Source of the DNA: Nematostella vectensis
Lineage: Eukaryota > Cnidaria > Anthozoa > Actiniaria > Edwardsiidae
Direction: 5' to 3'
Length of the DNA stretch: 64,000 nt
Assembly: GCF_932526225.1 (NCBI RefSeq)
Contig: NC_064037.1
Coordinates: 17,150,471 to 17,214,470 of the forward strand
In this document: positions 1-11,518 of the stretch, piece after piece
Position numbering within the stretch: the stretch's first letter is position 1
Layout: each line of letters opens with the position of its first letter
Notes under the pieces: model-generated
The model's input: only the letters and a program-made list of their open reading frames with translations
What the model was told of the DNA's origin: nothing
Database searches by the model: none
Made by a program: the position numbers and the translations under genes

Positions 1-427
1 TGATCGGGCAAAATAGCTCCATTTCAGTGTCACATATCTCCAATGCGCAACTTTCTGATAGCTTCCCACCTCTTTTTTCTTTCATACTATTCCAGAATGA
101 TGGTTTCATTTTCCCTCACCATGTTTCAATTGCATCTCACATTTTGATTATTTTGTATCTATCTAAGATGAAGCATGTAGCAGTATGCCTACACCTTTTG
201 TTCCTGTATGCTCAGGGGATAATGCTGGTAAATAAATACCCCTACAAATTATGATGAGCTATATTTAATAAAAAAATATTTAGTAGTTATAGATATTACA
301 AGGTACAAATACCAAAGTTCACCAATACTTAATGAATATACCTTATGAATTTTGCTTAAAGTTTATCATTTTTATGTACAAAGTTGTACCAAAAGTGTGA
401 CTGAAAACATGCTTATTTTTCCCACAC

Positions 428-2608
428 AGCTCCAGGGCTATTACCAGCTGAACCAAGCCAGGAAAACGTTGTGGGACCTGAAAAAGGTGCTACTGTAGAG
501 AATGCCCTCCTACAAGCTGTTGAGACAACTCCAGAATCAGCTGCTGTGCAGTCAGATTTTGAATCAGCAACAGAATTAGTTGTTGAGTTTGTTCCTGAAC
601 AGGCTGTAGATCCAACTCAAGCACCAGCTAATGAACCAGAACTAGGTTTTGAACAAGTTAAAGAGCCGCTTGACCTTATTAATAGAGCACGTGCAGTGGG
701 TGTTGAGCATGTGACACAAGGATTCATGAGACTGCAGATGAACGTCAAAACAGACATCGACGTATTGCATGGAAGGTGTCAAGGGAAGAACACAGGCTCA
801 GAGAGGTCATTGGAGACACACCCCCTCGACCGCCTGCAGGTTCCACAGAGCAAGAAGAGAGAGCAAACTGTGCTATTCAAAAATTTGAGCTCGAACAGCT
901 ATCATACACCCTTGGTTACTGCCAGGTCTGCAAAGAAAGACGACCTCAGGGGGAGACAAGCAGAGCAGCAAATTTGTGCGAGTACAAAAATAATTATGTA
1001 CCATATAGTATATAATGCCTATAAAAACTGGATAAAGTTCCGGTTTTGAATATGCGTTTTTGTAATTTCGGGATTAAAAAAACCGCATCCACGCAGGCTC
1101 CGCTTTTAGGCCACATGGGCTCATTGTAATTAGCAGATTGTTTCCATTCTATTGTTTGCTCGTTTTTTTTTTTTCTCTGTGCGATTTAGATTATCTTTTT
1201 TGTGCACTTTTTATTACAACCAAATGATTGCTTAATACGGATTTCGATGTAAGCTCCTGTTTACAGATACCGACGGACTCTGTTATGACGTCATAGTTAA
1301 GGACATCTATGGAGATTTCGTCCAAGAGCAAGCATGTTTGATACTCCGAATACCAGGCAGACCATTACAGTTGAAGTAACAAGAAGGTTCAACAAAAAGC
1401 TGAACGCGATCCAAACGTCATTCAAAATTAGACCTGGATTTCTCACGCGAAAAAGCCGTGTTGCAGAGTTTAAGTTTGATCACGCAAGAACTACACTGCA
1501 ACAAGTATAAAAATATAAGAATGTTTAATGTCTACTGACGAATCAGACGCAAAAAACTCCATACATACTGTTGTTCACAGTTGTACTCAGACCTCCTCTC
1601 CAGAGTATTAAACCTGAAATTGAAGGAGCTTTTGAAGGACATAACTAAATATTATGTCCTTGGTGTCGTGGTCGCCCATCTTTACGTCATTGAGTTCCAA
1701 AAGCGGAGATTACGTCATGCACACCTTCTGGTTTTCCTTGATCGTGAGGTTATTGACGAAGTAGTCTCTGCTGAATTCCAGATAGAGGGTTACAACCAAA
1801 GCTTTATGGCCATTGTCTCCCTGCATGAAAGGTGCGTGCAGAAAGAACTTCCCAAGGAATTTGTCGTTTATAGTGTTAATAGCTAACTAACCACAGAAAG
1901 GACTGTTTGTTTGTGTTCTAGCTGACAATTGATTACAGATTTAAAGCTCTCGACTGTAATTGGTTCTTTTGTATTTTCGTTTATTCTTAGTTACTTGTTT
2001 TAGATAAGGAGTGTGGAGTCGATCGAAGTGTAGACACAGAGTAATGATTCAGAGTTTTCAGGAGTTTTTCTAAAGAGTTTTCAGAAGTTTTGCTAAGAGT
2101 TTTCAAGAGGACTTATATAGTTATAAACGAATTATCAACGATTTTTGATTTTATTATCTTTGTACATTTGTTAGATAAGTTGATTTATTATAGTTTTTAC
2201 AGTGGATCATACACAACGAATGAAATCGAATCAAACTCTGGTGCATGTAGTGTATATCACTGGTTAAAACTGGCAAACTAAAGGGAACTCTACACCCCCG
2301 GTGTTGGCAGCGCCCCTGAGGAATGTGACAGAATTCACAGAGCAAACAAAACCGAATGTAAATAGCTTTCCAGAATATAGAAGAAGGAACAGTGGAAGAA
2401 CCCTTGCGTGTCCACAGAGAAGACCTACACAACAGATGGGTTGCCTTACAACCCTTGGCTGGCACTCAAGTATAGTGCTTATATTGATGTGGAGGTGTGT
2501 GCAAGCATCAATAGTATCAAGTAACTCTTTAAGTACGTATACAAAGGACACGACTTCATTCAAGTCATTATCACTGAGAATGCCAGCAACATCATGGAAT
2601 GGAATCAC
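428..2608 (+). pseudogene. Decayed Helitron Rep/helicase fragment
   Basis: Three separated pieces read like the N-terminal and Rep parts of a Helitron rolling-circle transposase. At 728-1015 an Arg-rich stretch ends in a Cys-x-x-Cys motif (YCQVCKERRP). At 1581-1870 a block reads LKLKELLKDI and then VIEFQKRRLRHAHLLVF, the hallmark Helitron-like N-terminal signature with its His-x-His-like site. At 2325-2600 the frame gives YRRRNSGR, then DVEVCASINSIK and KYVYKGHD, the usual next block of the family. Frames change and stops interrupt, for example within 2522-2530, and no helicase domain follows, so the copy is dead and truncated. About 450 bp without homology (roughly 1868-2320) sits between adjacent blocks and may be a later insertion. 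A 471-1049 reading frame begins inside this relic. Confidence 0.72.
1868..2320. other. Unidentified ~450-bp insertion in the Helitron relic
   Basis: The Helitron reading breaks after the codons for LPKEFV and resumes at VTEFTEQTKPN. The DNA between has no homology I recognise. Similar decamers, GGAATTTGTC at the left edge and GGAATGTGAC at the right, could be a decayed target duplication. The right edge has a TGGCAGCG-like string reminiscent of some LTR primer-binding sites, so a solo LTR is possible but unproven. Confidence 0.3.
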
Positions 2609-2873
2609 AGGTGGCCCAGTGTGTTAGCGCGTCAGCATATGGGGCCTCTCACCTCTGCTGAAACAGGTTCGATTCCAGGTCGAGACATGGATAGTATCTG
2701 TCTGTTTCTCGGCCCTGAATTTGACTTGAACGTATGTGAGCTTACAAGAAGCTTGTGTTCCTCAGTTCCAAGATGGGACACTCTTAATACATTAGGATTT
2801 TAAATGTAAAGTGCTTAGAACATGGTTGGTATAAGCGCTATGTAAATGCACATATCATCGTCGTCGGTTTCAG
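2609..2873 (+). mobile_element. tRNA-derived SINE
   Basis: A box A-like sequence TGGCCCAGTGTG (2612-2623) and an exact box B GGTTCGATTCC (2666-2676) lie 54 bp apart, the spacing of an internal RNA polymerase III promoter. About 190 bp of unrelated body follow, then a 3' end containing AGCGCTATGTAAATGC and a short ATC/GTC repeat tail. That tail style matches L2/CR1-type LINE 3' ends, which suggests mobilisation by such a LINE. The sequence does not fold as a full tRNA, so it is a SINE and not a tRNA gene. It abuts the Helitron relic directly. Confidence 0.72.
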
Positions 2874-3164
2874 CAACCTAAAGCGAAAAAAGGTAAATAT
2901 CCGACAATCACATGATCACAAAACATCACGGCGGATAAACTTTGAATACTATGCACCCAAAAACCGTTGCTTGTTACATTTTCTAATCTTCGTTCATCCA
3001 TTTTGCAAAGGGTAAGACAAGAAGGCAAAGGCAGGTCTTCCAAGAACAACTAGTCGAACGGTGGTCAAAAAAAGAAAAAAAAGAGAAGAGGTGAATGCAG
3101 TGAAGATAAATGTGTGGGTTATAATAGTAATTTTTATTGTGCCCCCCCCCCCGTTAAACATCTT

Positions 3165-4035
3165 AATCATAAAGAAATTACTTATTTTATCTTGTCTTGT
3201 CTTTTTTAAGGCTACTGTTGTTAGGGTTTACAGCCCGAAACAAGCACAGCGCCATCGTCCCCAAGTACACCCCGCCACCAAACGGACAGTCGCCTAAAAA
3301 ACGCCAAGATCTCAATAAAAGCCTCACCTCAACCCATCTCCTCCTACTCGTCCCCGTTTGTTATACAGTCTTTGTACAGTCCCATCCGCCCCCGATACAA
3401 CAGCCTGCCGAGAGTGGACAAGATAGCAGACCTGCAAAACTCGATACAGCAGATGGAGCTGACCCTGTTCAGGCACGGCCAGCAGGTAAACCGCATCGAG
3501 GCCATGCTGAAGGAGATACAGAGCCAACAGAGCGTGAGCCATAGCCTGCATACAACCATTATAGACTCCAAGGAGAACAACACACCCCCACCCCCACCCC
3601 ACCATCAGCAACATCCACTCCAGTGGCGTGCAGCGTTCAGAACTTCGCTGTGCTGCTTCTGAGGAGCGATGCTCCAAGGAAGAATTGGTGGGAAGAAATT
3701 TGGCTGGTACCCGCGGCAAACCTATAGTCATCGACGACAAAATAGCAGAAATCAAAGAAACTGTGTTTGTACACTTCCCCACCGCCCCTTCAGCGCATGA
3801 AGCAGTCTTGCACCAGTGCCACAAGACAATGGCCACCTACCTGCGACAACTGACCTCATGTGAAAAGTAACTGAAAATGTATTTTATAACCGTATCTTAT
3901 GCTTCTGTAATTGTAAATCTTTAGAACTTGTTATATTAAAATAATTTTGATAAAAAACGTCTCTGCCTCACATTCCGTGTTTATATCCTCTAAGTGAACA
4001 GGATGCTTTGCAAATTGAGCAAAGTTCCATCGTTA
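3165..4035 (+). pseudogene. BEN-domain gene fragment, tandem unit 1
   Basis: First of three tandem units. It starts with a T-rich tract and AG acceptor-like site, then an open segment rich in Ser, Pro and Thr, a helical segment (DKIADLQNSIQQMELTLF) likely to form a coiled coil, a Pro/His linker, and a BEN-domain half (CSKEELVGRNLAG, then IAEIKETVFVHFP and CHKTMATYLRQL) ending at 3870. BEN domains bind DNA or chromatin proteins. Helix, NFAVLLLR start and SKEEL part lie in three different frames, so this is a pseudogene, or an exon set plus a frameshift. A 3' tail with AATTTTGATAAAAA follows. The ancestor may be a host BEN gene or a transposon-borne BEN protein. Confidence 0.6.
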
Positions 4036-4805
4036 TCATAAAGAAATAACTTATTTTATCTTATCTTGTCTTTTTTAGGCTACTGTTGTTGCGGTTTACA
4101 GCCCGACAAGCACAGCGCCATCGTCCCCAAATACCCCCCGCCACCAAACGGACAGTCGCCTACCAATCGCCAAGACCTCGATAGAAGCCTCGCCTCAACC
4201 CATCTCCTACTCGTCCCCGTTTGCTAGACGGTCTTTGTACAGTCCCATCCGCCCCCGATACAACAGCCCGCCTAGAGTGGACAAGATAGCAGACCCATAG
4301 CGTGAGCCACAGCCTGCATACAACCATCATAGACTCCAAGAAGAACAACACACCCCCACCCCCACCCCACCATCAGCAACATCCACTCCAGTGGCGTGCA
4401 GCGTTCAGAACTTGGCTGTGCGGCTTCTGAGGAGCGATGTTCCAAGGAAGAATTGGTGGGAAGAAATTTGGCTGGTGCCCGCGGCAAACCTATAGTCATC
4501 GACGACAAAATAGCAGAAATCAAAGAAACTGTGTTTGTACACTTCCCCACCGCCTCTTCAGCGCGTGAAGCAGTCTTGCGCCAGTGCCACAAGACAATTG
4601 ACACCTACCTGCGACGACTGACCTCATGTGAAAAGTAACTGAAAATGTATTTTATAACCGTATCTTATGCTTCTGAAATTGTAAATCTTTAGAACTTGTT
4701 ATATTAAAATAATTTTGATAAAAATGTCTCTGCCTCACATTCCGTGTTTATATCCTCTATCTAAGTGAACAGGATGCTTTGCAAATTGAGCAACGTTCCA
4801 TCGTT
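4036..4805 (+). pseudogene. BEN-domain gene fragment, tandem unit 2 (internally deleted)
   Basis: Nearly identical to its neighbours but about 100 bp shorter. The coiled-coil segment is lost between 4297 and 4302, where the DNA jumps from the ATAGCAGACC sequence straight to the GCGTGAGCCACAG sequence. The BEN half (4396-4638) is retained and has the same frame break as the other copies. The unit starts at the ATCATAAAGAAATAACTT sequence and ends with the CAAATTGAGCAACGTTCC sequence. Confidence 0.6.
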
Positions 4806-5672
4806 ATCATAAAGAAATAACTTATTTTATCTTATCTTGTCTTTTTTAGGCTACTGTTGTTGCGGTTTACAGCCCGACAAGCACAGCGCCATCGTCCCCA
4901 AATACCCCCCGCCACCAAACGGACAGTCGCCTACCAATCACCAAGACCTCGATAGAAGCATCGCCTCAACCCATCTCCTACTCGTCCCCGTTTGCTAGAC
5001 AGTCTTTGTACAGTCCCATCCGCCCCCGATACAGCAGCTCGCTGAGAGTGGACAAGATAGCAGACCTGCAAAACTCGATACAGCAGATGGAGGTGACCCT
5101 GTTCAGGCACGGCCAGCAGGTAAACCGCATCAAGGCCATGCTGAAGGAGATACAGAGCCAACAGAGCGTGAGCCACAGCCTGCATACAACCATCATAGAC
5201 TCCAAGGAGAACAACACACCCCCACCCACACCCCACCATCAGCAACATCCACTCCAGTGGCGTGCAGCGTTCAGAACTTCGCTGTGCGGCTTCTGAGGAG
5301 CGATGCTCCAAGGAAGAATTGGTGGGAAGAAATTTGGCTGGTGCCCGCGGCAAACCTATAGTCAACGACGACAAAATAGCAGAAATCAAAGAAACTGTGT
5401 TTGTACACTTCCCCACCACCCCTTCAGCGCGTGCAGCAGTCTTGCGCCAGTGCCACAAGACAATGGACACCTACCTGCGACGACTGAACTCATGTGAAGA
5501 GTAACTGAAAATGTATTTTATAACCGTGTCTTATGCTTCTGTAATTGTAAATCTATAGAACTTGTTATATTAAAATAATTTTGATAAAAATGTCTCTGCC
5601 TCACATTCCGTGTTTATATCCTCTATCTAAGTGAACAGGATGCTTTGCAAATTGAGCAAAGTTCCGTCGTTT
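4806..5672 (+). pseudogene. BEN-domain gene fragment, tandem unit 3
   Basis: Third tandem copy. From the AG at 4849 the frame is open through VYSPTSTAPSSP, a Ser/Pro-rich part and the coiled-coil segment to 5296. The BEN half (SKEELVGRNLAG to CHKTMDTYLRRL) runs at 5262-5504 in another frame. NFAVRLLR, the expected BEN start, lies in a third frame at about 5273-5296. Because all three units share this arrangement, the frame break predates the triplication. Copies 2 and 3 resemble each other more than copy 1 does. Confidence 0.6.
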
Positions 5673-6657
5673 ATTATCGTTTTAAAAAGTTTAAATGGCG
5701 AAAGTTTACTTAATTGTAAAATTACACTTGTAAGACTCCAAAACCAAACTAACTCGAACATGGAGTGATATGTGATGTCTGTCGTTAGATGTTATTTATT
5801 TTGCTTTGGCTGGTAAACTAGCGTGAGCGGAACTTTATGACGCTCTTAATTGCTTCCGCAGTCATAATGAAGACATTTATGGTAGAGCATGTTGTCGTTG
5901 ACTTATGTATTCGAACACAAACGACTACTACTAGGAGTTAACAATCCGAACATCTTCGAACAATATCAAGTGATCGGCATTCCTTCCTCAAACTAATTCT
6001 CCTGTGTTTATTGAATGTGTTTGTCAAAAAATGGCTTCCCGCTGTTATTAAAGCCGCATTGTCACCAGTTCACTTCCGGAGGTCCGACGGAAACCTCAAC
6101 CGTTAAAAGACAAAAGAATCTATTAGTATCAGAGGTATTTAACAGGCCATCAGCTCTAAACTATCGATCACATCCTCGAAGAAACTTCCAATAGACACAC
6201 TGCTTTAAATATTTTGAAATATTTTTCGCGTTTTCCGTTAAAATCATCGGATATTGTAACGTAATCGACCGGAAGTTAACTGGTGACAATGCGGCTTTAA
6301 GTCTTCGCTAGCAGTTTCCACACATTTCGAAAATCTCCTTAGAATATCAAGCGATCAGCATTCCCTCCTAAAACTAATTCTCCCGTGTTTAGTACAAGTC
6401 ATTGCTTTGTCAAATAAATGGCTTACTGTTTTCAAAGTATTCGCTAGCAGTTAACACACATTCGAAAATCTTCAAGGAATATCAAGCGATCGGCATTCCT
6501 TCCCCAAACTAATTCTCTGTCTAATACAAGTCTTTGTCAAATAAATGGCTTTTCGCTGTTCTAGCTGTTATTAAGCCCTGGATCACACCTTATCTTTCGT
6601 CATACCGTTTATTTTGCATCTGTTCGCGAACAGTCTATATGTTCGCGAATTTCTTCC
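5673..6657. repeat. Non-coding stretch with three diverged repeats of a ~100-bp unit
   Basis: No gene is seen. A unit containing the sequence AATATCAAGCGATCGGCATT, followed by CCAAACTAATTCTC and TTTGTCAAATAAATGGCTT, occurs three times (about 5960-6045, 6342-6425 and 6478-6552) with divergence. A MITE is inserted just after the first copy. Near the end, TTCGCGAA occurs three times (6624-6668). Confidence 0.55.
6048..6300. mobile_element. TTAA-flanked MITE
   Basis: A 253-bp segment bounded by TTAA on both sides (6048-6051 and 6297-6300) with inverted termini. The left end reads AGCCGCATTGTCACCAGTT and then CACTTCCGG. The right end in reverse complement is the same over 28 positions with one difference. 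It has no coding capacity. TTAA duplication is the piggyBac signature, so a piggyBac-type transposase is the likely mobiliser. It sits inside the short repeats. Confidence 0.8.
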
Positions 6658-8616
6658 GTGTTGTTCGCGAAAGTTCTTCCTATGTTCGTGGGCGGTACTG
6701 TATTTGATGGCATGCAAAATATGCGTGCAGCTATAATCTTTAATAGGGCCAAAACCACACAACGCCAGTCTGACTGGATGAAATTTAAAAAGCTCAGAGC
6801 CAAAGTCAAAGAACAATTAAGAGAATCATATCACTCATATATTGCCAACCTGCTCGAACCTCCAGAACAAGACAAAAAGCCATCTATGGGTAAACGATTT
6901 TGGTCCTTTGTCAAGTCTAGGCGCAGGGATACGGTGGGAGTTGCTGGTTTACGAGAAACGCCTGATGGCAATGTCATCACAGACAGCAAGACCAAAGCTG
7001 AGATTTTAAGCAATCAATTCAAATCAGTTTTTACAGTTGAGGACACATCCAACCTCCCAGTGCTGCCTACATCACCCTTCCCTGACATCGCTGATCTGCA
7101 GTTTGACACACGTGGTATTGCTAAGCTCCTAAAGAGTGTTGATGTGCACAAAGCTAGTGGACCCGATCAAATCCCTTGTTGGATACTAAAAACTGCCGCT
7201 GAAGAGCTGGCCCCCTTTTTGCAAAAGCTGTTCACCTACTCACTTCTTACTGGGCAGATTCCCAAGGATTGGTGCAATGCTAACATTCATGCAATTTTTA
7301 AGAAAGGGAATAAGTCCCTAGCTTCTAACTATCGTCCTATATCTTTAACGTCAATCACTTGTAAAATCATGGAACACATTTTGTTTCGCCACCTAATGTC
7401 CCATCTCGACAGCAATAATATCCTCCTACATATACAACATGGCTTCAGGAAAAAGTATTCCTGCGAGACGCAACTCATCACTGTGCTCCACGAACTGTGT
7501 TACAATCTTGACCAAGGAAACCAAACTGACTGCATTCTACTTGATTTCTCAAAGGCTTTTGATAGGGTTGCCCATGGGCGTATGCTTCAGAAACTTGATT
7601 TTTACGGTATCCGTGGAAAGCCACTTACGTGGGTCAGGTCTTGGCTAATCCACAGAAATCAAACAGTTGTTGTAGAGGGGGAGACATCAAAATCAACCAG
7701 AGTCACATCAGGGGTCCCCCAAGGGACTGTCCTGGGACTACTGATGTTCCTCTTGTTCATCAATGACATCAACTCAGGGATTACTTCACGTATTAGACTT
7801 TTTGCGGATGACACCATCTTATATGGCCTAATCGAAGGCCCACAGAGTGCAGCAGTTATTCAGAAAGACCTTGATCTCCTTTTTAAATGGTCTAAAACAT
7901 GGCAAATGTCATTCAACGCCGACAAGTGTAATATTATCAGAATACATAGATCCAAGACTCCCATTGTTTATAATTACACGCTGGGTGGGACTCCATTAAA
8001 AGCTGTTCAGAGCCACCCATACTTGGGTGTAGAGTTGTCCTCAAATCTGAACTGGAACACTCATGTCACTAATATTGTTGGAAAGGCTAACAAATCACTC
8101 GGTTTTATAAGGAGAAATCTTGGGGCTTGCCCTGATTTTGTTCGAGAAAGAGCGTACACTACCCTCGTGCGCCCACGTGTGGAATTTGCTTCTAGTGTGT
8201 GGGATCCACATTTCCAGAAGCAAATAAAGGACCTAGAGAGCGTACAAAGGAGAGCGGCAAGATTCGCAAAGAACTGCTACGTTTATGAACCAGGGACTGT
8301 GACAGGCTCACTAAAAGAACTCAAATGGCCCTCCCTCCAGCTACGAAGGAAGATGGCGAGACTTACTATGTTCTACAAAATGGTGTATGGCCTTGTAAAC
8401 ATAAATATTCCCAAAGATCTCCTACAAACTCGCAAGCAATCTACTCGCTTCTCTCACCCCAAGAGGTTCATAAACCTGCCTTCGAACACAAATACTTCTA
8501 AATTTAGCTTTTTAACCCGCTCGCTTAAAGAGTGGAACTTACTGCCAAATAACATAATAGAGGCACCAACTCTTGCTAAATTTAAGGAGCTGTTATCAAG
8601 TGAATTTTGCATATAA
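6658..8616 (+). CDS. 5'-truncated CR1/L2-type LINE reverse transcriptase
   Basis: A long open frame encodes the C-terminal part of a non-LTR retrotransposon ORF2. A basic helical region (KFKKLRAKVKEQLRESY, about residues 41-57) is followed by the RT fingers and palm: HKASGPDQIPCWIL, SNYRPISLTSITCKIME, LLDFSKAFDRVAH (first catalytic Asp) and RLFADDTILYG (FADD catalytic pair). The usual GSVLGPLLF segment reads GTVLGLLMF. A C-terminal domain with SVQRRAARF and RSLKEWNLLP follows. The upstream endonuclease is missing. LINE-like sequence begins near 6737, so the first 25-30 codons are probably flanking DNA. After the stop comes an AT-rich tail ending in an ATAA repeat (8747-8770). With no endonuclease it should not be autonomous. 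Confidence 0.88.
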   Translation: MLFAKVLPMFVGGTVFDGMQNMRAAIIFNRAKTTQRQSDWMKFKKLRAKVKEQLRESYHSYIANLLEPPEQDKKPSMGKRFWSFVKSRRRDTVGVAGLRETPDGNVITDSKTKAEILSNQFKSVFTVEDTSNLPVLPTSPFPDIADLQFDTRGIAKLLKSVDVHKASGPDQIPCWILKTAAEELAPFLQKLFTYSLLTGQIPKDWCNANIHAIFKKGNKSLASNYRPISLTSITCKIMEHILFRHLMSHLDSNNILLHIQHGFRKKYSCETQLITVLHELCYNLDQGNQTDCILLDFSKAFDRVAHGRMLQKLDFYGIRGKPLTWVRSWLIHRNQTVVVEGETSKSTRVTSGVPQGTVLGLLMFLLFINDINSGITSRIRLFADDTILYGLIEGPQSAAVIQKDLDLLFKWSKTWQMSFNADKCNIIRIHRSKTPIVYNYTLGGTPLKAVQSHPYLGVELSSNLNWNTHVTNIVGKANKSLGFIRRNLGACPDFVRERAYTTLVRPRVEFASSVWDPHFQKQIKDLESVQRRAARFAKNCYVYEPGTVTGSLKELKWPSLQLRRKMARLTMFYKMVYGLVNINIPKDLLQTRKQSTRFSHPKRFINLPSNTNTSKFSFLTRSLKEWNLLPNNIIEAPTLAKFKELLSSEFCI

Positions 8617-8772
8617 TGTTAAAATGAAGAGTCAGTAGTGTTACATTATTACTTTATTTTGTATTCTTTTTCCTTTTACATTTATTTCATTTCCTTTTGT
8701 TATTGTAATTTTATATATCCGCCTCATGCTCATGCTTTGCGGATTACAATATATAAATAAATAAATAAATTT
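8617..8772 (+). mobile_element. LINE 3' end with (ATAA)n tail
   Basis: An AT-rich untranslated tail follows the reverse transcriptase stop and ends in ATATATAAATAAATAAATAA, a short tandem tail typical of CR1/L2 LINEs. This marks the 3' boundary of the insertion. Confidence 0.7.
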
Positions 8773-11518
8773 TGGCAAAAGATATATGGGATAAATAAAA
8801 GTAATTCATGGGGAAAAGAATGGGGAGGGAAATAGCTCGATAAACACTTTATAAACTCCTCCTTTTTAGCCATTGTCTCAGAAAACAAATTGAACTGACC
8901 TAGAACACGCTTGGATGTATTGTTGCTGCACACTCGACTAAAATTATTTTGTTTAAATACCGTTTTTTGCGGAGTTCACTGTATCCACATGTCATTAAAG
9001 ACCTTTAGATACCCCGATTTTAGAACCCGTGTACGTGTAGCGCCATCCTGAATTCATTAAATGATGACGTCATTGCGATCTACCCGTAAAAGCTACTCGT
9101 TTTTACGGTGTAGCAATTGGTCAACACGTAAGTTATCTACGGGTAGATATGAACCAACGGGTAAGGTTTTTTTTATTTCGCTTTCTTGTTACATGGCAAA
9201 CTGCAACCCTTATAACAGTGCTTTGCTTCAGGTATGTTACATATGTCAATGTAGGCGAGGGAGGGTAGAGTCATCAGTACAAATTAAATTAAACATGTAC
9301 TTGGCTTATTAATTTTGTTAATGTAAATCGTTTTTACCAATATAAATTATTTTTTTCAATTTGGTTGGAGAATAAATGGCATTTTCTGAAATTTATTTCA
9401 CACTTTTATAAATGAGTTCGTAAGTAATGGTTTTATTTTTGTAATTGTATAACTCGATAAACGATATCACTCTGACTACGCATGCGCAGTAAAGCATAAC
9501 TACCTCATTTTATATATATTTTTACTCCGGCATTTTTATACTCGAATTAACGAAACTCTTAAAGCTATCAAACTTGAATCAAACTCATTTCCCGGTATAA
9601 CTCGAACTTTTAATGCTCGATCGAGTCGTTTGTATTATTCATGCTACAACTGCAAACCCAACCTCAACCTCGTCTACAGGATTCCCATTTCCACAGGTAG
9701 ACCACACTAGAGTATTTACCGAATATAATATGGCCGACAGATTGGTGAAATGAGGCATGGAATCTGAAAGTGAACGGCCGTTATTATTACTCCCATTCCC
9801 AAGTTTGAGCGTATAACGCCACTCCCGACTGAATTATTCTGGCAAACTTCCCTGGCAGCTTCGGTAAACAGCAAAGCGACGCATGAAATTCGTAACACAA
9901 TTCGACTTGATTCCAGAACTCCTTTACGAAGTTAAAGTAAGACTTAACCGGAATATCTATTGATCCTAATAACACTGACATTACTTTGTGATTCAGGCTC
10001 ACCAAAAACTTGACTCTGCCAACACGACTATTTGGGTTTTTGGATTGGCCTCAAAAGGGTAAATTTTAGAAACTAAAGAGAGCATCACACCTGCTTGAGC
10101 TACTCAAATGGATAGTGGGTGTGACACTGTCAAAAAAGGGAGAATTACAGATCACGTAAAAAAATATTATAAAAAAACATTCGCTATTTTTTACTGTAAT
10201 TATAAAGAAAACAAAAACTATCTACAGTTATAGTAAAAAAATTTATGGTAATTGTGAGGATATTTGTTAAAAATAGTTGGCATGCATGGTTGTGAAAATA
10301 ACAACACATCTCATAACACAAACTTTTGTGGAGTGCACAATATAAATCATCAGTATGGCACAAACAAGCAATCAATAACTGATGCAATATCGCAAATAGC
10401 TTCTTATACGCACTGCGTACCTATGTTTTATTGTAGTATGGGAACACGAGGTTTGCAAGCAACTGATCTCGTGGCTATTAAGGTTTTTGCTATATGACAA
10501 AACACATGAATCGGTGGCGGTTTCTTCAGCTTGTGCTGCCTCAACTCGACAACCATAATGAGGACGTCCTTAGCAATATGTTGTTTGTTTGTGTGATTAC
10601 ATTGACCCACCTCAAAAATTAGATTGACTACGCGGTATTCCAAAACGAAAAAGTGATATTGGCTAGCCTTGATAGCGCGAAGTATCTACCTCAAACAACA
10701 ATCATTGTCAACCTAAAATCCCTTCAGTTCTCCGAAGGTCTAAAGCGACGGTGTACAACGGAAAAATTGCACAACATGCTGAAATCAGCAGGGGGGAAGC
10801 TCCTGTTTGACACAGTCGGATAACGAGGAGATTCCTTACAAGAAGACACCTTCACGGAAAAACAGTCATCAAACCAGCTCTAGATCACTGATTGTAAGAT
10901 TTGCCGCTCCAAAGAAAACGCATAATTAGTTGTTCTCTTCACAAACCCCTTTCCCTTTTTACCGTTCAAAAAGACAAACCATTTAATGTTTTATTTGTAT
11001 ATCGCCTAGAGGGGATTACTTTGATATCAACCAGCCTGTTGCTGAGAAGCTGTCAAATACATATGAGAAGGGGTTGAGCAATTACCTTCGCTTGGGAATT
11101 CTGCTTGTAGCAGAGCACCGTCCTTGTCTTCTGCTCCACCTCCAACAGACTACAAGTGCTCGATCTGTGGCAGTTTTTCCTAGCTCATATCAGATTGATC
11201 AGTTTAGCCAAACACACCGGTTGGTCATCATCAACAACAACAACAAGGTATTGCACAGTCTTGGATATGATAGAGGAAATATAGCACAGCATAAAATTGA
11301 AGGATCATAGATGGGGAACTGAATGTTACCATGAAGTAAAAAAGGTGTTTGGGATTACGTGAGCGTTGATCCTGTGTTGATGGCCCTGTCATTGACAGGG
11401 CATATAAACACTTCTCTGCACGCAAGCTGACCTCTTTGCTCGTGTTAAGCACAGTGATAGAAAATCGTTTTGACTACTGATCTTACAGACAAGTTAAAAT
11501 CTTAATTTTATCGTGAAT
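8773..11518. other. Gene-poor stretch, no supported gene
   Basis: Only short unconserved reading frames occur. A small inverted pair, ATCTACCCGTA (9078-9088) and TACGGGTAGAT (9138-9148), and an ACGTCA site at about 9064-9072 are the only structures noted. I recognise no RNA gene, transposon terminus or exon with convincing splice sites. Confidence 0.5.

Noticed and set aside
2612..2680. Functional tRNA gene
   Set aside because: Only the A and B boxes are kept; acceptor and anticodon stems do not pair and a SINE body follows.
3324..5470. Minus-strand frames of 110-179 codons in the BEN repeats
   Set aside because: The same antisense frame appears in each tandem copy because the DNA is repeated; the plus strand carries the recognisable coil and BEN motifs.
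9061..11310. Several 60-80-codon frames as small genes
   Set aside because: No start context, domain, conserved pattern or splice partner supports them; they are what chance gives in AT-rich DNA.
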